From: Melastoma dodecandrum
Taxonomy: Eukaryota > Streptophyta > Magnoliopsida > Myrtales > Melastomataceae
Assembly (NCBI GenBank): GCA_029817715.1
Contig: JARUPY010000398.1
Location: 3,502,001 to 3,566,000, forward strand
DNA length: 64,000 nucleotides
Direction of reading: 5' to 3'
Shown one piece after another: positions 15,973 through 25,162 of this stretch (position 1 is the first letter of the stretch; the number at the start of each line of letters is the position of its first letter). The position numbers and the translations under genes were made by a program. The notes below the pieces were generated by a model, which saw only the letters and a list, made by a program, of their open reading frames with translations, was not told where the DNA came from and did not search any database.

Positions 15973-16965
15973 TCAGACGCGGGATGCGCGGATGGAGGTG
16001 ACCGCCCGCGGATGGTTCGCGCGATAGCTCTCCAAGAGGCGCGCGCCGTCCACCGCGGTGTAGATCTGCGTCGTCGAGAGCGAGGCGTGGCCCAGCAGCT
16101 CCTGGATCGTCCGCAAATCCCCGCCCCGGCTCAAAAGGTGCGTTGCGAACGAATGTCGTAGCGCGTGCGGCGTGGCGCTGTCGGGCAGGCCGAGCGCCCC
16201 GCGCAATCGCTCGACGGCAAGCTGGATCAAACGGGGCGAGAGCGGCCCGCCCCGCACGCCGACGAACAGCGGCCCATCCGGGGCGAGCGGGTAGGGGCAG
16301 AGCGCGAGGTAATGTTCGATCGCCGCGCGCACGGGAGCGATCACCGGCACCTGGCGCGTCTTGCCGCCCTTGCCGAGCACGGTCAGCGCGTCGCGATCCC
16401 CGATCGGGGCGTCGGCCCGTCGGATGCCGAGGGCTTCGGAGATGCGCAATCCGGCGCCGTAAAGCAGCGCCAGCACCGCCGTGTCGCGCGCGAGCGTCCA
16501 TGAGGGGCGCTCTTCGCCGGCAAAGCCCTCGCCGGACGCCACGTTGCAGGCGAGCGCCGGGCCGAGGGGTTTCGGGAGCCGGCGCGGCAGCTTCGGTGCC
16601 CGGACCGAGGCAAACGCGCTCGTCGCCCCCAGGCCCTCGCGTTCCATGAAGCGCGTGAAGGAGCGCAGCCCTGCGAGCTGGCGCAGCAGCGAGCGGTTGC
16701 CGACGTCGCCCTGACGGCGCCGCGCCATGAAGGCGCGCACGTCGGAAGGCGTCAGCGCCGAGAGGGTGGCGAGGCTCGGGCGCTCGCCCTGATAATCGGC
16801 GAGGAAGGCGATGAACTGGCGCAGGTCCCGGGCGTAGGCTTCGCAGCTCAGCGCCGACATCCGGCGCTCGCTCGAGATGTGGCGCAGCCAGCCCCGCGCG
16901 GCCTCGACAAGGTCGTGGGTCGCCGGATGGAAGGCGAGCGGCAACGAATCGGCATCCTGGCTCAT
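15973..16965 (-). CDS. xerC: Tyrosine recombinase XerC
   Basis: A 330-residue site-specific recombinase for resolving chromosome dimers at dif with XerD. The N-terminal SAM-like DNA-binding domain covers about residues 18-110 and the catalytic domain about 150-325. Catalytic residues are Arg174 (GAGLRISEAL), Lys202 (LGKGGKTRQVPV), His267/Arg270 (PHALRHSFATHLL), His293 (LGHASLSTTQIY) and nucleophile Tyr302. Length and motifs fit housekeeping XerC/D rather than an element-borne integrase; XerC is preferred over XerD by overall look. Confidence 0.88.
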   Translation of the reverse strand: MSQDADSLPLAFHPATHDLVEAARGWLRHISSERRMSALSCEAYARDLRQFIAFLADYQGERPSLATLSALTPSDVRAFMARRRQGDVGNRSLLRQLAGLRSFTRFMEREGLGATSAFASVRAPKLPRRLPKPLGPALACNVASGEGFAGEERPSWTLARDTAVLALLYGAGLRISEALGIRRADAPIGDRDALTVLGKGGKTRQVPVIAPVRAAIEHYLALCPYPLAPDGPLFVGVRGGPLSPRLIQLAVERLRGALGLPDSATPHALRHSFATHLLSRGGDLRTIQELLGHASLSTTQIYTAVDGARLLESYRANHPRAVTSIRASRV

Positions 16966-17204
16966 TTCGCCATCATCTCATCAAGATGCTTCGTCTTGGT
17001 AACGCGTGGTTGCCCGACCGCCGCCCTCGGGCGGGTTGAGTTGTCCGTCGGAACCGGATACGAGCGGGCATACCGCGGCAACACTACGCGCGAATCCTCC
17101 GCTGCACGCTGAACTGGGTCACAGGTTCGGTTCCAATGCGCGGCCTAGGGTCTTAAAGGAGCCACGGCCACCCCATGGACCATCTCAAGCCCCGGTTGAC
17201 GCCA

Positions 17205-17969
17205 ATGAACCGCCGCCGCCGCATCTATGAGGGCAAGGCCAAGGTGCTCTACGAGGGCCCCGAGCCCGGCACCCTGATCCAGCATTTCAAGGACGACGCA
17301 ACCGCGTTCAATGCCAAGAAGCACGAGGTCATCGACGGCAAGGGCGTCCTCAACAATCGGATCTGCGAGTTCATCTTCCAGAACCTGAACGACATCGGCG
17401 TGCCGACGCATTTCATCCGGCGGCTCAACATGCGCGAGCAGCTGATCAAGGAAGTGGAGATCATCCCGCTCGAAGTGGTGGTGCGCAACGTGGCGGCCGG
17501 CTCGCTGGCGACGCGGCTCGGCATCGAGGAAGGCACGCAGCTGCCGCGCTCGATCATCGAGTTCTATTACAAAAACGACGAACTCAACGATCCGATGGTG
17601 TCTGAAGAGCACATCACCGCGTTCGGCTGGGCGACGCCGCAGGAGATCGACGACATCATGGCGCTCGCCATCCGCGTCAACGATTTCCTCACCGGCCTGT
17701 TCCTGGGCGTCGGCATCCGTCTGGTCGATTTCAAGATGGAATGCGGCCGACTGTGGGAAGGCGAGATGATGCGCATCGTCGTCGCCGACGAAATCTCCCC
17801 CGATTCCTGCCGGCTGTGGGATATCAAGTCGAACGACAAGCTCGACAAGGACCGCTTCCGCCGCGACATGGGCGGCGTGGTGGAGGCCTATAGCGAAGTG
17901 GCCCGCCGCCTCGGCATCATGCAGGACAACGAGCAACCGCGCGCGACGGGACCGAAGCTGGTGCAGTAG
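17205..17969 (+). CDS. purC: Phosphoribosylaminoimidazole-succinocarboxamide synthase (SAICAR synthetase)
   Basis: A 254-residue purine enzyme joining CAIR with aspartate using [23 protein letters not shown] is the normal alphaproteobacterial N-terminus, followed by [29 protein letters not shown] and the signature [10 protein letters not shown] with [12 protein letters not shown]. An in-frame ATG ten codons earlier (17175) lies 13 bases after AAGGAG, so it may be used instead; homology favours 17205. Single gene here, with no other pur genes in the window. Confidence 0.95.
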   Translation: MNRRRRIYEGKAKVLYEGPEPGTLIQHFKDDATAFNAKKHEVIDGKGVLNNRICEFIFQNLNDIGVPTHFIRRLNMREQLIKEVEIIPLEVVVRNVAAGSLATRLGIEEGTQLPRSIIEFYYKNDELNDPMVSEEHITAFGWATPQEIDDIMALAIRVNDFLTGLFLGVGIRLVDFKMECGRLWEGEMMRIVVADEISPDSCRLWDIKSNDKLDKDRFRRDMGGVVEAYSEVARRLGIMQDNEQPRATGPKLVQ

Positions 17970-18036
17970 CGCTCCAAGGGGTTTCCGAACGGGTTCCGCG
18001 CTGGAGGCGCGTCTCTCGTTATGCTATCTGGTCGGA

Positions 18037-18330
18037 ATGACTAGAAAACGCGACCAGCGTGCTCGCGACGGCGAGAAGGGGTATTGGCCTCTTCAGGAGG
18101 CGAAGGCTCGCCTCAGCGAACTTGTTCGTCGCGTACGATCCGAGGGGCCCCAGCACGTCACCGTGCATGGGCGAGACGAGGTGGTCATCCTCTCGATCGA
18201 GGACTATCGTCGTCTCAGCGAGACCCGCAGCGGCGCGTTGCTCGTCGATGCAATGCGGGCGGTTTCCGGACACGATTTCGGTTTTGAGCACTCTCGCGAT
18301 GCGATGCCGGTGCGTACCGTCGACGTATGA
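18037..18330 (+). CDS. Phd/YefM-family antitoxin
   Basis: A 97-residue antitoxin. GYWPLQEAKARLSELVRRV and PQHVTVHGRDEVVILSIEDY are the standard Phd/YefM N-terminal DNA-binding fold (about residues 15-70); the C-terminal tail would wrap the toxin. It overlaps the downstream PIN toxin by 4 bases (ATGA), so production is coupled and the pair is expected to repress itself. Confidence 0.88.
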   Translation: MTRKRDQRARDGEKGYWPLQEAKARLSELVRRVRSEGPQHVTVHGRDEVVILSIEDYRRLSETRSGALLVDAMRAVSGHDFGFEHSRDAMPVRTVDV

Positions 18331-18755
18331 CCGGCTGGCTTCTGGATACCAACGTTCTGTCGGAGCTGCGTCGCCCGAAACCGACACAAAGCGTCGTCGC
18401 CTTCGTTCGAGATCAACCACTCGATTTGCTGCATATCAGCATTATTACGGTCGCCGAGATCCGCTTCGGTATCGAGAAGGTCGCGGATCTTGCACGCCGC
18501 GCCGAGCTCGCGGACTGGCTGACGCATCGCGTGCGTCCGATGTTCGAACGTCGTATCCTCGCAGTGAGCGAGGACGTGATGTTCAAATGGCGGTTGCTGG
18601 TCGAGGATGGCCGCAAGGCAGGCCACACCTTCTCACAACCCGATCTCATCATTGCGGCGACGGCCCTGCATCATGGGCTGACAATCGTATCGCGCGACAC
18701 ACGCGAATTCGAGCGCGCCGGCGCGCCCGTATTCGACCCGTGGCGCACACAGTAA
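18327..18755 (+). CDS. vapC: VapC-type PIN-domain ribonuclease toxin
   Basis: A 142-residue PIN toxin that cleaves RNA and is neutralised by the upstream antitoxin. The acidic residues are visible: Asp in WLLDTNVLSELRR (about D7), Glu in SIITVAEIRFGIE (about E47), and Asp in FSQPDLIIAATALHHGL with Asp in SRDTREFER near the C-terminus. Intact, with a normal length for the FitB-like branch. It ends 14 bases from the convergent efeB. Confidence 0.9.
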   Translation: MTGWLLDTNVLSELRRPKPTQSVVAFVRDQPLDLLHISIITVAEIRFGIEKVADLARRAELADWLTHRVRPMFERRILAVSEDVMFKWRLLVEDGRKAGHTFSQPDLIIAATALHHGLTIVSRDTREFERAGAPVFDPWRTQ

Positions 18756-18769
18756 TCGGCTCGCCCACC

Positions 18770-20092
18770 TCACGCCGGCCGGCGCTCCACGAGCGACTTG
18801 CCGAGATAGTCGTCCGCGTCTTTCGCGCCGGGCAGGGCGAAGAAATAGCCGCCGCCGAACGGCTTGATGTATTCTTCGAGGGGCTCGCCGTTCAGCCGGT
18901 TCTGCACGGCGCGAAAGCCGCTATCGAGATCGGCTTGGAAGCAGACGAAGGCGAGACCCATTTCGAGCTGCCCGGCCTTGCTGATGCTGTCGCGCGAGAA
19001 GTTGTAGGGCCGACGCAGGATCAGGCTCTTGCGGGTGTCCGCGGTGCGCGGGTTGGCCAGCCGGATGTGGGCGTCCGCCGGGATCGTCTTGCCCTGCGCG
19101 CCGGCATAGTCGGGCGCGTCGTGCTCCTGCGCCATGCCGAGCGGCGCGCCGCTCATCTTCTCGCGCCCGATGATCGTCTGCTGCTCGCCGAGCGGCGTGC
19201 GATCCCAGCGCTCGGCGGTCATGTGGATCAGGCGAACCACCTGGTAGCTGCCGTTGACCGCCCAGGCCGGCTCGTCGTGGGTGTCGCCGACCCACACCAG
19301 CTCGTCCATCGCCGCATGATCCTGGGGATCGAGGTTTGAGGTCCCGTCCTTGAAGCCGAGAAGATTGCGCACCGTGTCCTTGCCGAGCTTCTTCAACGTG
19401 TGCGGCGGCAGGAAACCGTCCATCTTCCAACGCGGCGCGAGGAGGTCCGGCGTCGCGCGGATGATGTCGCGCAGCGCGTGGATGTTCGTCTCCGCGGTGT
19501 TGGCGCAGAACTGGATCAGGATGTCGCCGTGGCATTTCTCGGCATCGAGCGCGTCGTTCGGAAATTGCTCCATCGGCACGAGATGCTTCGGCCTCTGGTC
19601 GGCAAGGCCGTAGCGCGCATCGAAGAGCGAGGCACCGAGCGCCACGGTGATCGTCAAATTGTCCGGGAAGATATCGGCTCCGAGAATACCGTTGTCGGGC
19701 GGCGGCATCTGCGGGTTGCGGGTGACGGCCTCCCCGCCGTGCATGAGGAAGACGATGCGATCCGTCAGCACCTTGAAGAGGCGCTGCAGGTCGGCGCGGT
19801 CGGCCGCCAGGACATCGAAGGCGACGAAGATGGCGGCCGCCGGTTGCGGATTGACGATGCCGGCCTGATGCGGCCCATAGAAGGGCTGGCGATCGCGCGT
19901 GCCGTCGTTTTCGTAGTCGTGCGGCGCCGGATCGGGCTTCTGCGAGGGCGCCTGCGCCGCCGCCCCACGCGAGAGCATCGCCGCGCCGCCGGCAAGGCCG
20001 GCGCCGAGCAGCAGGCCGCGGCGCGACGGCGCCGGGGCGCCGGCGACGCCGAAGGGGCAGGTGCCCGTGCTTGGGCCGCGCGTGTCGCTCAT
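18770..20092 (-). CDS. efeB: Deferrochelatase/peroxidase EfeB (Dyp-type)
   Basis: A 440-residue heme-dependent Dyp peroxidase exported by Tat: twin arginines R24/R25 in [14 protein letters not shown] precede a hydrophobic stretch. The Dyp motif GxxDG is present as GFKDGTSN, with [12 protein letters not shown] and HIRLANPR containing the heme-proximal region. In the EfeUOB system it is periplasmic and is thought to oxidise ferrous iron or strip iron from heme. It is last in efeU-efeO-efeB, 7 bases after efeO. Confidence 0.92.
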   Translation of the reverse strand: MSDTRGPSTGTCPFGVAGAPAPSRRGLLLGAGLAGGAAMLSRGAAAQAPSQKPDPAPHDYENDGTRDRQPFYGPHQAGIVNPQPAAAIFVAFDVLAADRADLQRLFKVLTDRIVFLMHGGEAVTRNPQMPPPDNGILGADIFPDNLTITVALGASLFDARYGLADQRPKHLVPMEQFPNDALDAEKCHGDILIQFCANTAETNIHALRDIIRATPDLLAPRWKMDGFLPPHTLKKLGKDTVRNLLGFKDGTSNLDPQDHAAMDELVWVGDTHDEPAWAVNGSYQVVRLIHMTAERWDRTPLGEQQTIIGREKMSGAPLGMAQEHDAPDYAGAQGKTIPADAHIRLANPRTADTRKSLILRRPYNFSRDSISKAGQLEMGLAFVCFQADLDSGFRAVQNRLNGEPLEEYIKPFGGGYFFALPGAKDADDYLGKSLVERRPA

Positions 20093-20099
20093 CGCCGCC

Positions 20100-21203
20100 T
20101 CAGTCGATCCCGAGCGTGCCGCGCAGCTTCGAGAGGTCCTCGGCGAGGACCGTGATCGGCCCCTTCAGCGCGCGCTGATCCTCGGGCTTGAGGGCATCGT
20201 AGGGCTCGAAGCCTTCGCCCCCGGCGCGGTACTTGCCGAGATTCCTGTCGATCTTCGCGAAGTTGGCTTCGACGCGGGCGAGCAGCGCCGGGTCGCGTTT
20301 CTGAAGGTCGGGCTTCAGCAGTGACACGATGGTCTTGGCGCCGTCGAGGTTCGCCTGGAAGTCCCACAGGTCGGTCTTCGAGTAGCGATCCTCCTCGCCG
20401 GAGATCTTCTTCGAGGCGACCTCCTCGATGAGCTCGGCGGCACCCCCGACGAGGATCTTCGGCGTGATGTCGAGCTTCGCGACGCGCGCGCGCAGCGTCT
20501 CGACATCTTTCATCAGCTGGTCCGCATAGCCCTCGCGGCCGGCCGTCGAGCGCTTGGAGAAGAGCCCGTATTCGATCCGATGGTAGCCGGAGAAGGTCGG
20601 GTCCGCCTCCTTCTTCTCGTAGTCGTCGGCGCGCGAATCCATGCTCTTGTCGAGGTCGTTGAAGACCTCGGCCACCGGCTCGATGCGCTCGTAATACATG
20701 TGCGCGGGCGCGTAGGCCTTCTGCGCCTCCTCGAGCTTGCCGGCCTTGACCGCATCGACGAGCACGCGCGTCTGCGCCACGAGCTCGTCGACCTGGCGCG
20801 CGACGTAGCTCTTATAGGAGCCGATGACCGCCTGCAGGTCGTTCGCCTTCGGCTCCGCCGCGCCCTGCGTCGCGACCTTGACGATCAGCTTGCCCTTCGG
20901 GTTCGAGACGAGGCCGCACGTCAGCTCGTAGGCGCTCGGCGCGAGCGTCGTCGTCAGGGTCGAGGTGAAGCCCGGAATGATGTTCTCGCGCTCCTCGACG
21001 ACGATGTTGTCCTTCAAGATCTCCCACTCGACGCCGCGCCGCGAGGCGTTCTTGATCTTGAAGCTCACCTTCTCGGGCGGAACGGTCAGCTCCATCGGCT
21101 CGCAGCCGTGATCGTTGATCGTGACGTTGATCGCCGCCGGCTCGGCGCGCGCGGGCGCGAGCGGGACGAGGAGGGCGGCGGAGGCGAGAAGGGCGAAACG
21201 CAT
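20100..21203 (-). CDS. efeO: Periplasmic iron-uptake protein EfeO
   Basis: A 367-residue secreted protein with signal peptide [20 protein letters not shown], an N-terminal cupredoxin-like domain (about residues 24-120; [15 protein letters not shown]) and a C-terminal M75/imelysin-type domain with the HxxE metal motif HMYYERIEP. It binds iron and passes it to EfeU. The start at 21203 gives a clean signal peptide; an in-frame ATG at 21236 overlaps the efeU stop (ATGA) and could be the translationally coupled start. Confidence 0.92.
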   Translation of the reverse strand: MRFALLASAALLVPLAPARAEPAAINVTINDHGCEPMELTVPPEKVSFKIKNASRRGVEWEILKDNIVVEERENIIPGFTSTLTTTLAPSAYELTCGLVSNPKGKLIVKVATQGAAEPKANDLQAVIGSYKSYVARQVDELVAQTRVLVDAVKAGKLEEAQKAYAPAHMYYERIEPVAEVFNDLDKSMDSRADDYEKKEADPTFSGYHRIEYGLFSKRSTAGREGYADQLMKDVETLRARVAKLDITPKILVGGAAELIEEVASKKISGEEDRYSKTDLWDFQANLDGAKTIVSLLKPDLQKRDPALLARVEANFAKIDRNLGKYRAGGEGFEPYDALKPEDQRALKGPITVLAEDLSKLRGTLGID

Positions 21204-21235
21204 GGGCGAAGGCTCGGCGACGGGGAAAAGGATCA

Positions 21236-22066
21236 TCAGGCGGGGCGGGGTAGCGGGGCTCGCTCGCGCGTCGGCAGGAAGAAGAGGACGAGCGCCGGCA
21301 CGAGATAGGCGACGTAGATCAGGGCCTCGCCCAGCGTCGGCGTGTCGGTGTAGCCGAACATGCCGGAGAGGACGGTGCCGAGCGCGCCGTCCTTCGGCAA
21401 CGCGTCGCTCCAATCGGCGACGACCTGCTGCAGGCCGTTCCACAGTCCGGCCTCGTGCAACGAGCGCAGGCCGCCGGCGAGAAGGCCCGCGGCGACGACG
21501 ATGATGAAGACGCCGGTGACCCGGAAAAAGCGTCGCATGTTGAGCCGCACGCCGCCGAAATGGATCGCAAAGCCGACCGCGATCGCGCAGGCGAGGCCTA
21601 GCGCAGCGCCAAGCGGCACCGCGAGCCCGGTGCTCTGGTCGAAGATCGCGAGCAGGAAAAAGACGCTCTCGAGCCCCGCGCGGCCGACCGCGAAGAACGC
21701 CATGCCGACGAGGGCTAGGGCCGCGCCGTGGCCCGTCTCGACCGACGCGTCGATCTTGTCGTGCAGCTCGGCCTTGATCGAGCGCGCGGCCGACTTCATC
21801 CAGAAGACCATCGAGGTGAGGATCGCCGCCGCGACGAAGGCGACGGCGGATTCGAACATCTCCTGCTGCCGCTGCGGGAACTCGGCACTCGCCGCATGGA
21901 GACCGAGGCCGCCGGCGACGCAGATCGCCGCGGCGAGGCCGATGCCGCCCCACACGGCGCCGAGATAGCGCCGGCGTCCGGTCTGCACGAGATAGCTCGA
22001 GATGATGCCGACGATGAGGGAGGCTTCGATCCCCTCGCGCAGCATGATGAGGAATGCGACCAGCAT
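21236..22066 (-). CDS. efeU: Ferrous iron permease EfeU (FTR1 family)
   Basis: A 276-residue polytopic permease with about seven transmembrane segments. The first REXXE iron-binding motif is LREGIEAS (R10-E14); the second is represented by GRAGLESVFF, in which the leading acidic position is altered (RAGLE), as is common for this motif. It transports iron across the inner membrane with EfeO and EfeB. ATG at 22066 is chosen because MLVAFLIMLREGIEASL is the family start. First gene of the operon; no clear Fur box was seen upstream. Confidence 0.92.
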   Translation of the reverse strand: MLVAFLIMLREGIEASLIVGIISSYLVQTGRRRYLGAVWGGIGLAAAICVAGGLGLHAASAEFPQRQQEMFESAVAFVAAAILTSMVFWMKSAARSIKAELHDKIDASVETGHGAALALVGMAFFAVGRAGLESVFFLLAIFDQSTGLAVPLGAALGLACAIAVGFAIHFGGVRLNMRRFFRVTGVFIIVVAAGLLAGGLRSLHEAGLWNGLQQVVADWSDALPKDGALGTVLSGMFGYTDTPTLGEALIYVAYLVPALVLFFLPTRERAPLPRPA

Positions 22067-22367
22067 GGCATGCCCAGTTGCGGCCGACGCCGCACGATGC
22101 AGGCGTCGAGACGTGCCGCGTCGAAATCGCGGCACGCTGCCTTGTGATCCGGGACTAGAGCTGCCGCGCGGCAGCTGCAATCCGGGTGCTTCGGACCTTG
22201 GAATTAGAATAGTTCCGAAACGATGCGCCGGCAGTCGTGCACCGGAACGTGCCGGCCAGCGCGATCCGCCATCTCGTCCCCGCCCCGAGCCGCGCTATTT
22301 TATGCTGCGTACCGACGCGACGAGAGAACGCGAGGTGCATTCTTTCGCCCCTCAGGAGGATACGTGC
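22067..22367. other. Divergent promoter region, efeUOB / phasin
   Basis: A 301-base gap. It must hold the promoters for efeUOB (minus) and phasin (plus). GC is high in the first 130 bases, and a locally A/T-rich patch GGAATTAGAATAGTTCC lies at about 22199-22215. I found no convincing Fur/Irr box and no EcfG match. Confidence 0.4.
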
Positions 22368-22742
22368 ATGACTGACGCGACGAACTTCAAGCCTCCGGGC
22401 GCCGAGGCGTTCTGGGACGGCTACAAGAACGCCGGCAAATCGCTCCAAACCTTCGCCTCCGAGATCCAGCGGGCCTCGAAGGAGAACCTCGACGCGACGA
22501 CGCGCCTGATGGAACAGCTGCGAAACGCCAAGACCTTGGAAGAGGTCGTCTCGATCCAGACCAGCTTCATGCAGCAATCGTTCTCGAGCTACGCGGAGAC
22601 GACCCGTCGGCTGAGCGAGCTGATGATGTCCGTGCCGATGGAATTCGCCAAGCACGGCCAGGCCGCCTTCAACAAGGCGGCGGACGAAGCCGGCTCCCAG
22701 CTTCAGAAGGCCGGCGAGCAATTCGGCCAGTCGCACGGCTGA
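22368..22742 (+). CDS. Phasin family protein
   Basis: A 124-residue helical protein, TNFKPPGAEAFWDGYKNAGK then ASEIQRASKENLDATTRLMEQ and LMMSVPMEFAKHGQAAF, matching the Phasin_2 family. Phasins coat polyhydroxybutyrate granules and influence their size. AGGAGGA precedes ATG 22368. Followed by a hairpin terminator. It implies that the organism stores PHB. Confidence 0.82.
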   Translation: MTDATNFKPPGAEAFWDGYKNAGKSLQTFASEIQRASKENLDATTRLMEQLRNAKTLEEVVSIQTSFMQQSFSSYAETTRRLSELMMSVPMEFAKHGQAAFNKAADEAGSQLQKAGEQFGQSHG

Positions 22743-22756
22743 CGATCTTGCGCGAA

Positions 22757-22779
22757 CGCCTCGGCCCCCAGCCGAGGCG
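22757..22779 (+). terminator. Hairpin after phasin
   Basis: A 9-bp perfect stem CGCCTCGGC / GCCGAGGCG with loop CCCCA, 15 bases after the phasin stop; no T-run follows. Confidence 0.55.
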
Positions 22780-22967
22780 GATCGCCGCCACGCGCTGTTC
22801 AAAAGAATTTTCAAATGACCTGACGGCTCACGCCATGAAAAATAAAAAGCGATGAATATCAACGGCTTGAAATTTTTTTGAGGCCCTCTGGAATATTTTT
22901 TCGGAAAAATTGACACCCTCGCGGGGGCAGATCATGTTGCGCCTGCGAACGCACAGGTGGGCTTACC
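22780..22967 (+). promoter_or_regulatory. AT-rich promoter region of malate synthase
   Basis: The strongest A/T-rich patch of the window (about 22795-22912, with repeated A and T runs). A TTGACA at 22910-22915 followed 17 bases later by CATGTT (22933-22938) could be a -35/-10 pair that would start transcription shortly before the ATG at 22968. The A/T tract just upstream would suit an UP element or a binding site for a nucleoid protein (inference). Confidence 0.45.
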
Positions 22968-25148
22968 ATGATCGAGAAATTCGGCCTCAGGATCGACCGC
23001 GCGCTGAGCGATTTCCTGATCCGCGAGGCGCTGCCCGGATCGGGGGTCGACGAGAAGAGCTTTTTCAAGGGCCTGGCCGACCTCGTGGCCGAGTTGGGAC
23101 CGCGCAACCGCGACCTTCTCGCTCATCGCGACGACCTGCAGTCCCGCATCGACGCGTGGCACCGCGAGCGCAAGGGCAAGCCCTTCGATGCGGACGATTA
23201 CACGGCCTTCCTTCGGGAGATCGGTTACCTGCGCCCGCAGCCGCAACCGCGCCGCATCACGACCGCCAACGTCGATCCGGAAATCGCCGAGATCGCCGGC
23301 CCTCAGCTCGTGGTGCCGATTTCCAACGCCCGCTACGCGCTGAACGCCGCGAACGCGCGCTGGGGCAGCCTCTATGACGCGCTCTACGGCACCGACGCGA
23401 TCGGCGCCGAACGCGGTGCGGAGAAGCGCGCGAGCTACAATCCCGTTCGCGGGGCGCGTGTCGTCGGCGAGGCCAAGGCCGTCCTCGATCTGGCCGCGCC
23501 GCTTATTGCCGGCTCGCACGCCAGCGTCGCAAGCTACCGCGTCGAGCATCGCCGTCTTGTCGCCACGCTGATCGGCGGCGCGGAGACCGGCCTCATCAAT
23601 TCCGAATGCCTCGACGGCTACCGCGGCACGCCCGACGCGCCCGACCTCGTGCTGCTCTCGAACAACGGGCTGCACCTCGAGGTCGTGATCGACCGCGCGC
23701 ATCCGATCGGCAAGACGGACCCGGCCGGCGTCGCCGACATCATCGTCGAATCCGCGCTGTCGACCATCATGGACATGGAGGATTCCGTCGCGGCCGTCGA
23801 CGCGATCGACAAGGTCGGCTGCTACCGCAACTGGCTCGGCCTGATGAAAGGCACTCTGCGCGAGGAGTTCAAGAAGGGCGGCGAGACGGTGCACCGGGTG
23901 ATGGCCGGCGACCGCGTCTACAAGAGCCCGCGCGGCGGCGAGCTGCGGCTGCCCGGCCGCGCGCTGATGCTGATCCGCAACGTCGGCCACCACATGTTCA
24001 CGGACGCGGTGCGCGACGGCGAGGGCCGCGAGATTCCGGAAGGTATCCTCGATGCGCTCGTCTCGGCGACGATCGCGCGCCACGATCTCTACGGCGAGCA
24101 GGCGCTGCACAATTCGCGCACCGGCTCGGTCTACATCGTCAAGCCGAAGATGCACGGGCCCGACGAGGTCGCGTTCGCGTGCGAGCTCTTTTCGCGCGTC
24201 GAGGAGATCGTCGGCCTGCCGAAGGCCACGCTGAAGATGGGCATCATGGACGAGGAGCGACGCACCTCGGCGAACCTGACGGCCTGCGTTCTGGCGGCGG
24301 CCGAGCGCGTCTTCTTCATCAACACGGGCTTCCTCGATCGCACCGGCGACGAGATCCATACGTCGATGGAAGCCGGCCCGATGGTGCGCAAGAACGTCAT
24401 GAAGACGACGCCCTGGATCGCCGCCTACGAGGATCTGAACGTCGACGTCGGCCTCGCCTGCGGCCTGCCCGGCCGCGCGCAGATCGGCAAGGGCATGTGG
24501 GCGGCGCCCGACCAGATGGCGCTGATGCGCTCGATGAAGCGCACCCACCCTCAGCAGGGCGCGACGACCGCCTGGGTGCCCTCGCCGACCGCGGCGACGC
24601 TGCACGCGCTGCACTATCACGAGGTCAACGTCGCCGAGCGCCAGCAGGCGTTGCGCAATCGCAAGCCGGCGGAGCTTTCCGACCTGCTCACGATCCCGCT
24701 TGCGCAGTCGAATTTCGATCCGCGCGACGTCGCCCAGGAGCTCGAGAACAACGCGCAGGGGCTGCTCGGTTACGTCGTGCGCTGGGTCGACCAGGGCGTC
24801 GGCTGCTCCAAGGTGCCCGACATCAACGACATAGGCCTGATGGAGGACCGCGCGACGCTGCGCATTTCCTCCCAGCACATCGCCAACTGGCTGCACCACG
24901 GCATCGTCTCGGAGACCGAGGTGATGGACGTGCTGAAGCGGATGGCGGCCGTGGTCGACGAGCAGAACGCGGACGATCCGAGCTACCGGCCGATGGCTCC
25001 CGACTTCGACGGTCCCGCCTTCCATGCCGCCTGCGACCTTGTCTTCAAGGGACGCGAGCAGCCGAACGGCTATACCGAATACGTCCTCACCGCGCGCCGC
25101 CGCGAGGTGAAGGCGGCCGAACAAGGCGCGTTGAAAGACGTCGCCTGA
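22968..25148 (+). CDS. glcB: Malate synthase G
   Basis: A 726-residue enzyme condensing glyoxylate with acetyl-CoA to malate. Full length for isoform G (about 720 residues in E. coli). Recognisable stretches are [58 protein letters not shown], the active-site region [14 protein letters not shown] and [26 protein letters not shown] precedes ATG 22968. No isocitrate lyase in view. Together with Mcl it connects glyoxylate and malate in opposite directions. Confidence 0.95.
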   Translation: MIEKFGLRIDRALSDFLIREALPGSGVDEKSFFKGLADLVAELGPRNRDLLAHRDDLQSRIDAWHRERKGKPFDADDYTAFLREIGYLRPQPQPRRITTANVDPEIAEIAGPQLVVPISNARYALNAANARWGSLYDALYGTDAIGAERGAEKRASYNPVRGARVVGEAKAVLDLAAPLIAGSHASVASYRVEHRRLVATLIGGAETGLINSECLDGYRGTPDAPDLVLLSNNGLHLEVVIDRAHPIGKTDPAGVADIIVESALSTIMDMEDSVAAVDAIDKVGCYRNWLGLMKGTLREEFKKGGETVHRVMAGDRVYKSPRGGELRLPGRALMLIRNVGHHMFTDAVRDGEGREIPEGILDALVSATIARHDLYGEQALHNSRTGSVYIVKPKMHGPDEVAFACELFSRVEEIVGLPKATLKMGIMDEERRTSANLTACVLAAAERVFFINTGFLDRTGDEIHTSMEAGPMVRKNVMKTTPWIAAYEDLNVDVGLACGLPGRAQIGKGMWAAPDQMALMRSMKRTHPQQGATTAWVPSPTAATLHALHYHEVNVAERQQALRNRKPAELSDLLTIPLAQSNFDPRDVAQELENNAQGLLGYVVRWVDQGVGCSKVPDINDIGLMEDRATLRISSQHIANWLHHGIVSETEVMDVLKRMAAVVDEQNADDPSYRPMAPDFDGPAFHAACDLVFKGREQPNGYTEYVLTARRREVKAAEQGALKDVA

Positions 25149-25162
25149 CGTGAGGGCCGACG

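Noticed and set aside
22932..25124. 730-codon minus-strand frame opposite malate synthase G
   Set aside because: Shadow of glcB with no recognisable domain and shadow-type composition.
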